From the NCBI RefSeq assembly GCF_000006565.2, contig NC_031467.1, positions 558,001 to 622,000 of the forward strand: DNA of 64,000 nt, in the 5' to 3' direction. A program made the translations under genes and the position numbers. The notes beneath the pieces were generated by a model. The model searched no databases. It was not told the origin of the DNA and saw only the letters and a list, made by a program, of their open reading frames with translations. Positions 37,626 to 49,894 of the stretch are shown here, one piece after another. This stretch comes from Toxoplasma gondii ME49. Its lineage: Eukaryota; Apicomplexa; Conoidasida; Eucoccidiorida; Sarcocystidae. Numbering within the stretch: the stretch's first letter is position 1; every line of letters begins with the position of its first letter.

Positions 37626-40600
37626 CTATGTCCTACGCCCATGTAAAAACTGCATATCATTGGAAAGGATTTCGTACAACAGGTGGAACTCGTCACCAGT
37701 TTGTGTGTTTGTGGTCGATTTGTTTTCTTCCTTACGAATGCTTCTAGTGGCGGTCGCGGCCGCCTGTCCTGCCTGTCCTTTCTCTGTAATGCGGTCTGGC
37801 AATTGATCCATTTTTGGTTTGTGGCTTCGTCCACTGATTTTCGCTTTCGAATTATCAACAGTGCTGCGTTCTGTCAAATGTGTTTCCGTCTCTTCTTTCT
37901 CGCCACACTTATTTCTCGCGCTTCCCTCAGAGGTCTTCGTCTGCCCTGTCCTTTGTATTTCCGCGTCGCACTCGCCGTCGGTTGCCGCTTCCTTCTCTCG
38001 TCTCTCTTTCCCTGTTTCTTCTCCCTTTTCGCCCTGCCCTCCATCTCTCGTGTCGCTTCCTTCATAATCTGCAGCCCCCCGTCCCGTGTTGTACTTTCTT
38101 GTGAACGCCTCGCGCTCCCTTTCGCGCCTTTGAACTTTTCTTCTCTCTTGTTCTTCCGCGGAGTCCTTCTCCACCAAAGTTCCTGCTCCAGGCAAAACGC
38201 CTGAAATAGCGACTTCCCCTCCCCGTTCTCTAAGCTCTTTGAGGCGACGTGTGCACTGTCCCCCGACCCTCGAGAGTTGAGAGCTCTCAACTCTGCACCT
38301 CTTCTCCCTCTCCCGTGCTGCCTTCTCTGGCTCCTCCTTCTTCTCTGGCTTTTTCGTCCAGAGGTTCGTGCCACCCGCTTCGACAATGACGAATGCCTCC
38401 GGATTAGCTGGCAATGAACGAGTCTTTCTGTCTCCGTGGCTTTCCCCTTCTCCATTCGCCTTATCTCCCCGCTCTTCCTCCCTCGCTTCGACACCACGTA
38501 GGCGAAAGACCAGCCCGCCAGGCCTCCAGACAGCACGGATGTTGTCTTCCTCACCGAAGACTGTTCCGCATTTAGATGCCGGATTTGTTCGTTCTTCTGT
38601 CTCCTTTCTCCTCGCACCTCGTGAATCAGTGCCTCCTGCCTGGCCGACGTTCGCTTCAGTTTGGTTTCCTGAAGTCGGAGACACTTCTACGAGCGTGGCT
38701 GTCTGGCGTTCTCGCGGCCACACGAATTCATTCGAAACTTTATCTGAACTCTCGGAAGTCGGCCCAGAGCTCTTGCCTGATGCTGGGCCGGCCCGGGTGT
38801 CTCTCCTGACAGGGGCGAAGTCCCCACTAGAGCAGAAACGAAGACTGCAGAGAGAAGAAGAAGGCGAGGAACAAGACGACCTTGTATCCAGACATGCTTT
38901 TCTCTTGATTGTGTCCCGGAGTTCGGTCTTGAAGACAGTCCAGGAGGAAGCCGAAGAAGACAAAGCAGAAGACGCTGCAGCTGGAGCAACCATGGACACC
39001 TGAGAAGGCACGTCCTCCCCAGAGGACGACGCTTGAGGAGACAGAGACAGGAAGGCCGAAAACGGAGACACAACCGACGCAGAAGGAGACAAGGGAGAAA
39101 AGGCAGCGCTAAGAGACGTGGGATGAGGCGAAACAGAGGATGATGAAGATACCAGAGGACCTGCGATTTGCGCAGGATCGACGGCAAAGGAAATGCGGCG
39201 AGTTGGTTTCGATAATCCTTTCGTACTTCTTGCAGCGATTCCCTTCTCCTCCCCAGGCATCTTGACACGAGCAGGCTGACTTTTGTCGCCTCCTCGGCCA
39301 GAGAAAAACGCTGATGTGGATGAAGCAGGTGAGTGAGAGACGGTGACGGAAGCGAGACGGGTTGCGATCTTCGTTTTCGAGGAGGAAGGAGAACTGCAGG
39401 GAAACGAGGAAGATGGTCTCGAACGTGGAAGCGGCAAAGGGACGTTGCCCTCTTCTTCTGTACGTTTCAGTGCATGCCCTTCGCTTTCTTCCGTGCGAAT
39501 TGAATGATCTTCACCCTCTGCTTCCGTCTCAAAGTCGCCCTGTCGTGTGGAGACCCACTTCTGTGGGGACGCCTTCCAGCGCTCCGGGTGTCTCTCCAGT
39601 TCACGTCGGATGGCCTTGAGGACCTGCGGGGGTGGAGCTGAGACATTTCGCTTTCTTTTCAGCTCGCAGAGGCTACCACCTCTGTTGCCTACGTCTGCGA
39701 CGTTTGACAGAGAATCCCTTTCATCCTTTTGTTGACGCTTTCGCACTCTTCTAGCTTCGACTTCCCGCGCCTCGCCCTCTCCAACCCCGGCTGGCGGCTC
39801 TCGACTCTTTGACGCCTTCTCCCAGTTCCGGGATCCGTCGCTTCTGTCACCCGCCCCCTCATTCACAGTCTCACGTCCCGTTTTTCTCTTCATTTCCCTC
39901 TTTATTTCGCTTTCTGTTTCGCTTTCTGTTTCGCTTGTTGTTTGCCTTGTTTTCGTCCTTTCCGGCTCCGTCGCCGATCCGAGTTTTGTGTGCGTTGCCG
40001 TTTGTCTTCCGTTCCTGCCAAGCGAGACGCGTCGTGGTCGTTTGTCAGCTTTATGCGAGAGAGGACGCAAAGAAAGGGAAGCGAACGGATGAAGGAGTTG
40101 CACCCAAGAGGATCGAAAAATGGAAGGCCAGCGAACAAGCGCGGGGATGGGCTTTGTGATTTCGATGTCGAGGACGAAGCCGTTGGCGAGGAGGCGCAGG
40201 AGTGCAGAAACAGCTGACAAACGCGAGACAGGAGACAAACAGAAAGAGAGCGAGGGGTGAGGAAGCCAGAGACAGACGCAATTGATACGCCTCTGAATGC
40301 TTCGTTGCTTCCACTTCGACTTTCGTCCCTGTCGTGACCGTTCCAAAGAACTTGTGCTTTTTTTACGAAATGTGAAATTCAACCGAACAACGGCATGGAA
40401 TGCCCACATCAAGAGACACGTTGTTCCTGTGTCTTTTTTGAAGACCATGCGCTGAATTAATATATCTCTGTTCCATGGTGAAAGGTGAAGGCTTACGTAG
40501 ATGTATACATTTCGGTTGATATATGCTTCTACAAATATATATAGATATATGCATATATACATATGTCTGTACAGACATACAGTCGCACATGCATACGCGT

Positions 40601-43600
40601 CTATGCATCTATCTATCTATATACAGGTATCTGTTCATAGACGCATATGACTGTGTACGCGTGGCAGCACGCTCTATCAGAGCCTTGTCTAAGATGGACT
40701 GTCTCTGCGTTGTTTGTGCTCTTGCTCTCCCTTTTTTTGCGCGTTTGGGTGGCACTTCCTCCGTACCGAGAGGAAGAAGACATCTCGTTTCTGGATCGAC
40801 GAAAAATGTACTGAGCAAGTCCTTGGTCACATCCGCCGTGCGACGAGAGTCTAGAACGGTTGCCAGCCTCTTTTGCTGCTCTGAAAGGGTTGCCGCATCT
40901 TTAGCTGCCTTTTCTGCAGCTGCGTGTCGATCGAGAAACACGAAATTTCGAGGCTCCGTTTTTTCTCGAATATTTCCACTTCTTAACTGAATCAAATTGC
41001 TCTCCTTTTCTTCCTTCTGTTCTGTCTTTTCTTCTTTACGCGGTAACCAGGTCTCCGTGTCTCTCTCCCCTTGACCTTTGTTGGGGACGGCCAAAGACTC
41101 AAGTGGAACTCGAAGCAGCTGGCTACGTTCCGCTGTGCCCACTTCCCATGAAGCGCTGGAATCACTTTCCCCCGAAAACGAGGCGTCGTCCTCCGTAGCG
41201 AATCGAACCTTCCCTGCTGCGTTTCTTTTTCGCTCTCTTCTGCATTCATCTCCCGATCTCTCCGCCATCCCCCCTCCTTGCTGTCTTTCGTCTCCAGCCT
41301 CGTCTTCCACCTTGCCGTCCCCCGACGCGCTTCCAGCGTCTCTTGGACAAGCGAGGGAAGATGGAGAATGGTCAGAGGCACCTCGTGTCGCTTCTTCTCG
41401 GGTATTTCCTTCTTCATCGCCACTAGGCACACTTACAGGCGCTTTGTTCCCCTCTTGCAAAAGGATAGGCGCCAGTGTGGTGTGGAGCAACTCGCCGAAT
41501 GTCGCAACGAACGGCCGAGATGTCAGGAGCTTTACAACAGCGCGAGGGTCTGGAGAGCCAAGAGCGAACGTCGGGCATGCATCACATTCCTCGAGTTTAG
41601 TCTCCTCTCTTACAGCTTTCTCCAGCTCAACTGCCTGACCTTGAGACTCTGCGGTAGGAGACGACGAGACGGCGTTCGATGACGCTAGGGACGACGATAC
41701 AGCGGGAAGGCCGGGCTCCAGCTCTTTAACCTTTTTCGGAGAAGAAAGACTCCCAGAGCGTTCTTGCTGCGGTGGCTGAGAGAGCTTGTCTGCAGGTGTT
41801 GATGTGCCCGTCTCCTCTTGTCTCTCTTCTTCACTGTGCTCGTGAATCAGAGCCGGAAGTAGACATCGGAGGAGATCGAGAAACGCAGCCACCCGCTGAA
41901 CACGGCGTGCAATGTTTGCCTTTTCGTTTTTTAGAGGTCGTTTGTACGAATCTTGAGAACTTTGATATTCTCTATCTTCCACGCCAAACGAAGCTCGCGA
42001 CCTCGCGCTCCGTTCTTCTCTGTCTTCTTTCTGTCCTTCTCCGTCTCGTTCTTTCTCCCCGTGGCCAAACTCACCCCGGCTGCCCCTGTGAAACCCATAT
42101 CGTTCGGACGCTGTCGAATAAGATCGGCTACACAGATTTCTTTGCCTCTCAGTTTTCTTCCTGTCGAGTGTGTTGCCACCTGTCGGCCTCATAGAGACCA
42201 GTCTACTCTGTCTCGCCTCGTCCTCCGCCGGCCTCCATCGTCCCCCTGGGGCGCTCATGGCCCTGTGGGGTCGCAGAAAGCGCTTCGGACGAGAGAGAGA
42301 AGACGATGATGGAAGGAATCCGGCGGCGGAAGAAGGAGAAGAAAAGGGGTACGAAGGAGGAAAAAAGGGGGAGTAGCCTTGTTCAGCGCATGCGGTTATC
42401 GTGCTTTCATTCGTGAGAGAAGACAGTCGAGGCTCGAGGGTTCCCTTCCTCGGAGGCGGCGGGTGAGAAGACGAAGAGCATCGAGCCACACAGAGAGAGC
42501 GCAGACTCGCTTCCGTTCCGCAAGCGGATCGCTCCCTTCCTTTTTCATCAGGCGATGCGTGAAAAAGGGTGTTCCGCCCTTGGCAGGAGGAAGCACACCC
42601 AGAGGAAAAACGGTCCTGGGGAGAGATGACGGCCGAAACGAACCGGCCTCGAGGCCAGGTGGAGGAAACGAGGACCTGAGACGAGTTGCGTGCGAGTGGA
42701 GACGCAGCCGATGAAGAACGCTCGGGAGAAATGTGGGGAACTTCCTCTACACTTGGAGCGCGAGGCAACGCGAGCTGGAGGGACGCGCCCTGTCCCGAAG
42801 CCCGTGACAAGCGTTGTTCTGCACTTTGTCCCCGTTTGTCTCCAAATCCTGTCTTTCCTCTCCTTCCTCGACCTTCGTCGAGCCAACACGACTGCGTTCT
42901 TCCTTTTCGTCTCGTTCTTCGCGCTCCTTCTCTCTGCGCTGCATCTCCGGGGAACGCGGTCTCCCGCCTTTCTCTCCCGCCTTCTGTCTCTCGGGCTCGT
43001 CTGCTCGTTTGTCTGTCGACAACGGTCAGGAACACGGGAGTCGCGTTTTCTCCCTCGCCGGTATTGTCGTCTGGTCTTCGTTTCTCGTTTTCATCGATGC
43101 CTGTCACCTCGCTTGATCTGACGAGAATTGCCCCGTGTCTCCTTCGCCCGCCTGTCTGCTCGGGGTCTTGGCTATCCGAAGAGCCGCCGGCAGCAAACGC
43201 AGAACTTTCGCGAGACGCAGGAACGAGCTGGAGGGTAGCGGCTCTCAGTCGGGCAGCGGCGACAGGGCCAAGAAGCAGAGTGCTCTTTCCACGTGCTCTT
43301 CGACTGCAAGCTTCACGAGACTCGGTGACCGAAAGGCCCGCGTCCTCTCCTGTTGAACACAGACGTAGGGAGAGGACAGCTAAGAAGAGGAGAATGACTG
43401 ATGCCTGCTAAGAGAAGGAGACGCAGGATGCGAGAGAGAGGCGGTCACCCGGGAGGTAAGTCCAATAACCACTGTTCTCCTGCTGCCTGCAGACAAGCGC
43501 GTGTTATGTCGATGCATGGCGTTGGGGTCTTGGTTTTTTCCAGCTCTAGAATCAATCAAGAAATCGAGACACGCTCCCAGATAAACGCCACTCCGGTAGA

Positions 43601-45438
43601 ACCCCGAATGCGGTTCTCACTTTGCAACGGCAGGAACTGTTTCGCGTCTTCATCTCCGATAGGCTTGTGCCATTCGCTGTGCCACCTCCTTCCGAGCCCA
43701 CGGGGAGCCACAGTTCCACCGGGTCGGCAGGTAAACGCGGGGACTCTTTCCGGCTTCCCGTCCGTTTCTTCTTCACATGCTACCGTCTCTTTCATCTTCT
43801 CTCTTGCCTCCACCTCGCGGGTGAAGAGGGCCGCTCGCGTCTGGGCGGAAGCCGCCTCCTCCGCCGCCTCGTCTGCGCGGCGGCGGGTCCTTTCGGCGTG
43901 TCTGACGACGGCGCTTGCCTTGGCGAGGAGCGCAAGCGCGGCCGCTTCTCCCTGACACCCGCCTGCGTCCGTGAAGACTACGGTGCGGATCAGTCTGAGC
44001 AGGAGCTCTGCGCTTTCCTCCAACTGTGAGAGCGGCATCCGTGCTTCGCCTTCGAGCAACGGTCCTGCAGGGCAGAGACTCGGGTCCCTCCAGAGACGCG
44101 CTGCGTGGGCCGCTTTGGATGCTTCCTCGCGAGCAGCTGCTGCAAGTTTGCATGCACGCCTCGCGTCTTCAACGGCGCGCAGCGCGGTTGCCTTGGCGCC
44201 CAGAAGGGTGGCATTTGCCACACGGGACAAGTCCGTTCGAATCGCGACACGGGGAGACTCCGAGGCCTTCTCAGCAGACTCTGTATGGGCTTCGGGCGCC
44301 GACCGCGGGCCTGCGGAACCGCCACAAGATACAGAGAAAGCGTAGAACGGGGAAGAATGACGAGAGGGGATTTCGCGGAAGACTGACAAGACGCAGTGAC
44401 GAGGACGGATGATGAGACAGCGTGATGATACCAGTGTTATTTTATTTTGTCAGCATTAATCATGAAACGGTTATAGGAGCTGCATGTCTGTCGCGAGCTC
44501 CGGCTGTGAGATGGTGGGTCCTCATCCAACTGAGCTGATGACTCTTAACTAAATCGTGAAAGACCTATCCAAGAATAATGGAGGATAGTTACCGCGCTGG
44601 CAGATCATCAAAGCTTCACAAGCAGAACACCCGACGAAGACACGTTGGACGAGGAAAAGGAGGAGGGACAGATGCGTGAGGTCGAATGGCAATGCCACGG
44701 AAGAGAAGGAACAAATACAGAGAAGGACTAGAGCATCACAGGGGGAGACAGCAAGGAAGAAGGAGACGATCGCGAGTTTCGAAGGAGATTTGGAGGTAGC
44801 GTCAACAGAATCTTTCAGGCAATCCGGGGAGCCCATAGGGCGACCGAGAGACCACGCGTGTGTTGCAACAGTTCTTGAAAAAGGTGGTAAGTGGAATAAC
44901 GGAACGTCTTACCTTCCACAGGCTGCGCAGCTCCCTCGACAGAAGATGGTTGTTCATTCCCGGAAACCAAAGAAGAGGGAGAAGAGGAAAGAGAAGACGT
45001 AGGTGGGTGGAAGCCTGTTACGTTGGGAGCCATGCGAGCGTGAGGCTCTTGACACTTCAGCTCGCTAATCGACTCTATCGACTTTGCCGATTCGCCTGCT
45101 CCGCGAGGCCTCTCGTGACCCCCTCCAAGTGCCAACGCGGAACAGGTCCAACCTGTTTCTACATCGGTGCTGAGTACAGAATTGTGTTGAGGGTTTCGTG
45201 TAGCAGGATGAGAGCAGAAGAAAGAGGAAATGCGAGAAGCCGGCGTCTCTTGCTGATAAACCTGCTGAGAAATATTCGTTTTAGAGATGTCCTTCTCTTT
45301 TTCAACATATGTGGCTCGGGCGGACGCAGCCGCAGCTGAAGCAGCAGCTGTAGTGGAGAGGAATGAGGAAAGGCAGGAGACCAAAGAGAAGCGAAGGGTG
45401 AAAGAGACAACGAACAGACGAAGAAAATCCCGAGGCAT
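37626..45438 (-). CDS. Large low-complexity protein with signal peptide (about 2164 aa)
   Basis: Four exons fit in phase: 45438..44913, 44310..43621, 43349..40659 and 40213..37626. Function unknown. The ATG at 45438 begins MPRDFLRLFVVSFTLRFSLV, then an Ala/Ser stretch ending SARATY, a convincing signal peptide. Exon 2 encodes an Ala-rich helical segment (ALRAVEDARRACKLAAAARE and EEASKAAHAARLW) likely to be a coiled coil. Exons 3 and 4 are charged and Ser-rich, with scattered ordered-looking pieces such as VQRVAAFLDLLRCLLPALIH, VSALLRLLANGFVLDIEITK, VLKAIRRELERHPERW and AVWRPGGLVFRLRGVEA. The C-terminus is Lys/Glu/Thr-rich, ending LSNDMQFLHGRRT. No transmembrane helix beyond the leader is obvious. 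Large secreted low-complexity proteins are typical of coccidian dense granules or parasitophorous vacuole effectors, which is inference only. The first splice could include a tiny extra exon near 44593-44613. The exon 3-4 join spans an AT-rich intron. Confidence 0.65.
40500..40645. repeat. AT-rich microsatellite in intron of large secreted-protein gene
   Basis: Tract of atatatagatatatgcatatatacatatg plus tatctatctatctat, within the intron between exons ending 40659 and starting 40213. Confidence 0.75.
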
Positions 45439-45511
45439 GCGACCGAATTAGATAAATTCAGAAGGAGAGACGATACGAGAAAGGGCTGGCAAACAAGGAC
45501 ATCCGCAGGGC

Positions 45512-45977
45512 ATGGGGCAGAGGCGATATGGGAAGGCAAACCAAGGGTCGAGGGAGTTTTACGAGTTCGTTCCAGGTGCACGCTGTGACTCCTGTGGAGA
45601 CGGCGTTAGAGAGGCCGAGTGTAAAACGTGTTTTCTATTGCAGGTAAGAGCAACGTTCCCCAGGCTATCTAAATGCTGGGTTGTTGTTCTCGAAGGACAG
45701 GGAAAACGTTCGGCAGCGAATTAACAATCTCTCAGCTTTCCAGGCATATCCATCTAAGAGGAAACCGGAAGAGGAACGTTGGGGCACTCTGGGAAAAGCC
45801 CGATTTTCACTCATTCACCTGTGTGCTGGGGGTGCTCGTAGATCCGGAGGTGTACAGAGACTTCAGCATCCCATTTCTCGGTCGGCAAAAGAGCAGCAGC
45901 AATGTCGTTCTTATCTACCCAGCGGAGGTGTCTATCCATCACACGAAGAGATGAGGGAGAGAGGCACATGTGAGTGA
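45512..45977 (+). CDS. Small protein with paired CxxC (zinc-ribbon-like), candidate gene
   Basis: Two exons, 45512..45643 and 45744..45977, join in phase to 121 aa across an intron with AG/GTAAGA donor and CTCAGCTTTCCAG acceptor. The pattern GARCDSCGDGV ... ECKTCFLL has two CxxC pairs 10 residues apart followed by an LL, like the C-terminal zinc ribbon of the tRNA 2-thiolation ATPase CTU1/NCS6 (CxxCG..CxxC.LLE). No PP-loop ATPase domain is visible upstream on this strand, so this is at most the ribbon alone, a fragment or an unrelated Zn-binding protein. The rest is basic (AYPSKRKPEEERWGTLGKAR). Its ATG lies only 73 bases from the divergent ATG at 45438, which is tight and casts some doubt. 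A GTGAGT near the stop could lead to another exon. Confidence 0.4.
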
Positions 45978-48900
45978 GTCTTTGTGTCTAACGAACTGCC
46001 CGTACAGGCAACGTACAATCACGATGGGTGCGTATGTTCTGGGTAGTGCATCATGAACACGTTTTGTCGTTTCTGGTGGCTTCACAAAACGCTCTTCGTG
46101 GCTCAGTCCTCTCCACGCGACTGCAGTCAAACATAACATAATGTAGATGCCCAAACCTTTCGTTCCTTTTCAGCGGAACACGAAGTCCCACGACCCTTTG
46201 CTTCCCTGACTATCCCTCTGTTTTCTAATGGATTTTATATAGCATCCACGTGAACATGATTGGAGTAACGGAGTGAGAAGCACGCAGCCACAGCGAGCGT
46301 TCCTCGAACCATGAGATCGCGTTCCCCTGTTTCTTCCATTTCCTTCTACGTTTCTCAGGGACCTGGGATATTCGAGCAAATCGAAAAAGAGGCACTGAAT
46401 ATTATGCCAGATTTCCGAACAGGCTTTCATCTTCTGTTTTTCTGACCCTCTTTCGAGGAAAGCTGCCCTCTGTTTAACGTGCTCGACATGCTGCATCCTC
46501 GGCGTCAGGATATCCAAATTCGCCGTGATAACTCATGCGCAGAGATAACACGCATTCGCATTTCGAGAAATGGAAATGTTCATGTGTAACGAGCTCGAAA
46601 ATCTGACCGTTTTATTCTGTCGCGGTGAATGTAGACTTCCTCGAGCATTTGGTCTAGGGGCACGCTGCATGACACTCGCACGTAAAACCATGTCGGCGGC
46701 ATCTGATCGGAGAACATGACGACGGCAAGGAAGAGAGTCTAGACAACGAAAAAGCAACAAGTAGAGAAAACGGCTTCGTGTGTGCCCTAAAGGTCCTTGC
46801 AAAACACTGAATGATTGCCTAAGTCAGTATGTCTTTGGTATGTTTCTCCTGCATTCTGCCTCATCCTCTGTTTTCACTGATACGTCATTGCATAAAGGAA
46901 GGTGCTGCTGAATTTTAGTTCTCACTGTTCCCTGGAAAGGTTTCGTTTATGGCATTCGACTAACCGTAAACCTCAGTGCCTTACGCACCTGCTTACCATG
47001 AGGGAGAGACATTTCGCTGGAAGCTAGCAGCCTCGAGGTCCTCCAGTGACACACGACCGTCTCTGTCTCTGCGGAAAGTTCAGCAGCAACACCCACCTAT
47101 GTGTCTTGGATACCATGAATTTCACAGGGTATACGGACTGATGAAGACACAAAGTACGTCTGTTACACGGACTGGCACAGCCTCAGGGGAACCTCAGATG
47201 CGCGTGTGCATCTCCGTTTGGCAGTCAAACAGCATACAAGCGATTTTGGCGACCGAAAGGAAAATCTTTGTACTCCTTGGCATCTCAGAAGTGGCAGTGA
47301 AACCGGCACTAACAACAAGCGAAAAAAGCTGGGGTAGTGTACGCGTGTAACCAACCCGCTAGAAAGGTGCAACGCACACACGAATACTGTATGGTGTTTT
47401 CGATTCCGTGTATTGGGAGACACGAACAACAGCAGTTTCCGTGACTGTCTCGTTGAGATCGCCCACCGGAGTATTTCTCAGAAATTTCGCGACTTTCATA
47501 CATCGTGTGGTAGGCATGTACAACAGGTAAATATTTGTACTTTGCGGATGCGGCGAGTGGGGTTGGTGGTACAGCTCTACAGATGCGGCAGCCATATCGT
47601 AGGTATGGAGGTTGAATCACCGTTGTAAGTCCTTTGGCTTGTCTAAACGTGTAACATTTAAAGCGGTGCTTGCTCAGATGCAGCTTCCGGACCAACAGTG
47701 TCCACATGGTGGAAACTATGTCAAGTGCAGATATTTTTCAATGCTGCTGTGCGGTTACTGAGGAACTTCGATAGGAAGACCGACGATGACACAATGTCAT
47801 TCGGTGCCTTTTCCACTCGCGATGCCAACCACATTGCCGTTTGTTTTAGCCCACGGAGGCCGTCTTAACCGTCGTAGATGAAGATTTCAATTGAAATGTG
47901 TTTTTGGACTCAAGAAGGGCTAGTACCTACTGGGACTCCTAGAAGGCCCACACTCTACAACGGAAGCGCTTCTTAAGATATTCAGATGCTTGAGAAAACG
48001 GCTTTTTTCCCAGGTGGCAAAGGAGAGCCCCGTCTAATCTCGCCTACAAACAGGACGACTAAAGGCGAAATGGCCTCACCGGTCGACCCCGCGAAAAAAC
48101 GTATCGATCGCGCGGGCGACTCGAGCCTCTAGATCTGCTTTTCTGCAGGCGAACACATGGGAATTCGTCAGCCGTTTCTGGTGGCGTTGTGCTGTTTAGA
48201 AGTCGTCTCTCCTACCACTTCAGAACAGCGGATAAAAGGGTGATGGATACTGAAGACGATGAGACACATCATCAGACACGCAGATATGGGTGCGAGTTGT
48301 TTCTTCCAAGGCATTCCGTGACCGACACGAAGACTCTACAGAGCGATCTGCGTCCTCGTAATTACACAGTGGATTCTTTTGATGTACTGCGATACCAATC
48401 GGTGGAGTCACCACAACTGAGCAGCTTCTGTTTTCAAGCAACATCCCCAGTGTACTGTGTCGGAATCAGAAGCATATGCTTAACGAGCAAACGGCTGCAG
48501 GCAGAGGTGAAGAGAGGGCCGAATGCTTACAGGGCAAGAGTGTACTGGAAGATACGAAGGAGTGTTTTAGACTCGTTACTCCCTTTATTTCCCTTTCTTC
48601 CTTTGCCTCTGGTTAGGTTGATGGTCCCCGCCGTCTTCTGGCTACGTCTTTCCTCCATGCCATTGTTCTGTGCCGACATCATATGGGCAGACCGTTTCGA
48701 GCGTATCTCTTGTTCTTGCCTGTTTTATGAGAATCACTGGAAGGAGCATACCGTTTCTGTTTCTCTTCTCGCGACCTGTCGAAACAACCCTCATGCCGTC
48801 GCTTCAGCGCCTCACATAGCCTGATGCGTCTTTCTTCTTGTCTGTCGTGGCTCACGTCCTCCTCCATCGTTGGACAAAGCTTACGAATACCTGAGGTTTT

Positions 48901-49894
48901 CTGCTACATTCGAGATTGCCCAGCATACCCTGAGGGAGAACGCGGAGGCCTTTGTGTGTGTGTGTGCGGCAGTTTCTAGTGTCTTCCACGGAGGCGAAGG
49001 CAAAAACGTTTGAGGCACACTGGGCTGCAGAAACAATCGATTGGTAGGTATATCCGGTTCTGGATAAAGATGCTCCGTATTGGACAGCAATTCATCGAAG
49101 GAGACACGCGACCTCGCTGTGTGAGACGTAAACAACAGTCCCAGCCTCGTCCGTTTCACGTCCGACCATTAACCACCGGGCAAGGATGAATATCATGAGT
49201 TGCGTGTGGGTTTTGTGATTCAAACAAGGATACAGTTTAGGGACTTGCTGATATTGGGAAAAGCTGAAGAGGCCAGGAACAACAAGAGTGAGACAGGGAG
49301 GGTTGATTTACACAACTATGTGGGGCGCTGGCCCACAACTCACCGTCGAAAATGGATTCTCGTAAATGTGACAAAAGTACGCCACAATGGATATAGCTAC
49401 AAATTCTTGTAAGACATACACTTAATGACGACCCACCTTTCTAGAGCCGCACTTGGAAATGCAGAACACCGGAATGTCAAGTGCGAATTCCCTTTAATAA
49501 AAACCAGCTGGTGCTGCCGCACACTCGAAGTTTGCTAAACTCACTCGAATGTGGCCCGCTAGCCCTGCATCGTCTTATGAATCGATCATCGGTTTCAATT
49601 TGAAGTCTGGCAAAGAGTGGTCTATGCGTTGAGTTCCATTTGGTCTTTGTAACTCGTAGATGCTCTACTGTACTGATACTCACGCCAACGTCTTTTGATA
49701 TGAAGCGCCACACTGAGTCTGAAGGTTGTTCTTTGTGTCCACCACACAAGGGTGCGCAGCTTCCGTCAAGGCCGGTTTCTATACTCAGGTTCTGGGATGG
49801 AATGTATGAAAACAGTCACGGAAGTCGCACCATATGCTTTTCCTGTTCCCTTCCATTTCCAAAGCTGTATCTTTACGGTTCACAGTGAACAACA
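45978..49894. other. Intergenic region upstream of IFT38
   Basis: About 3.9 kb. Frames at 46976-47350 and 48189-48824 on the + strand are the longest, but neither shows a family signature or clear splice partners. A short (tg)n run is at 48953-48967. The region should contain the IFT38 promoter. No RNA gene or element recognised. Confidence 0.4.

Noticed and set aside
44593..44613. 21-base microexon between exons 1 and 2 of the large secreted-protein gene
   Set aside because: It keeps phase, but its acceptor is GAAG with a weak donor GTAACT. Direct joining of 44913 to 44310 also keeps phase and needs no extra exon.
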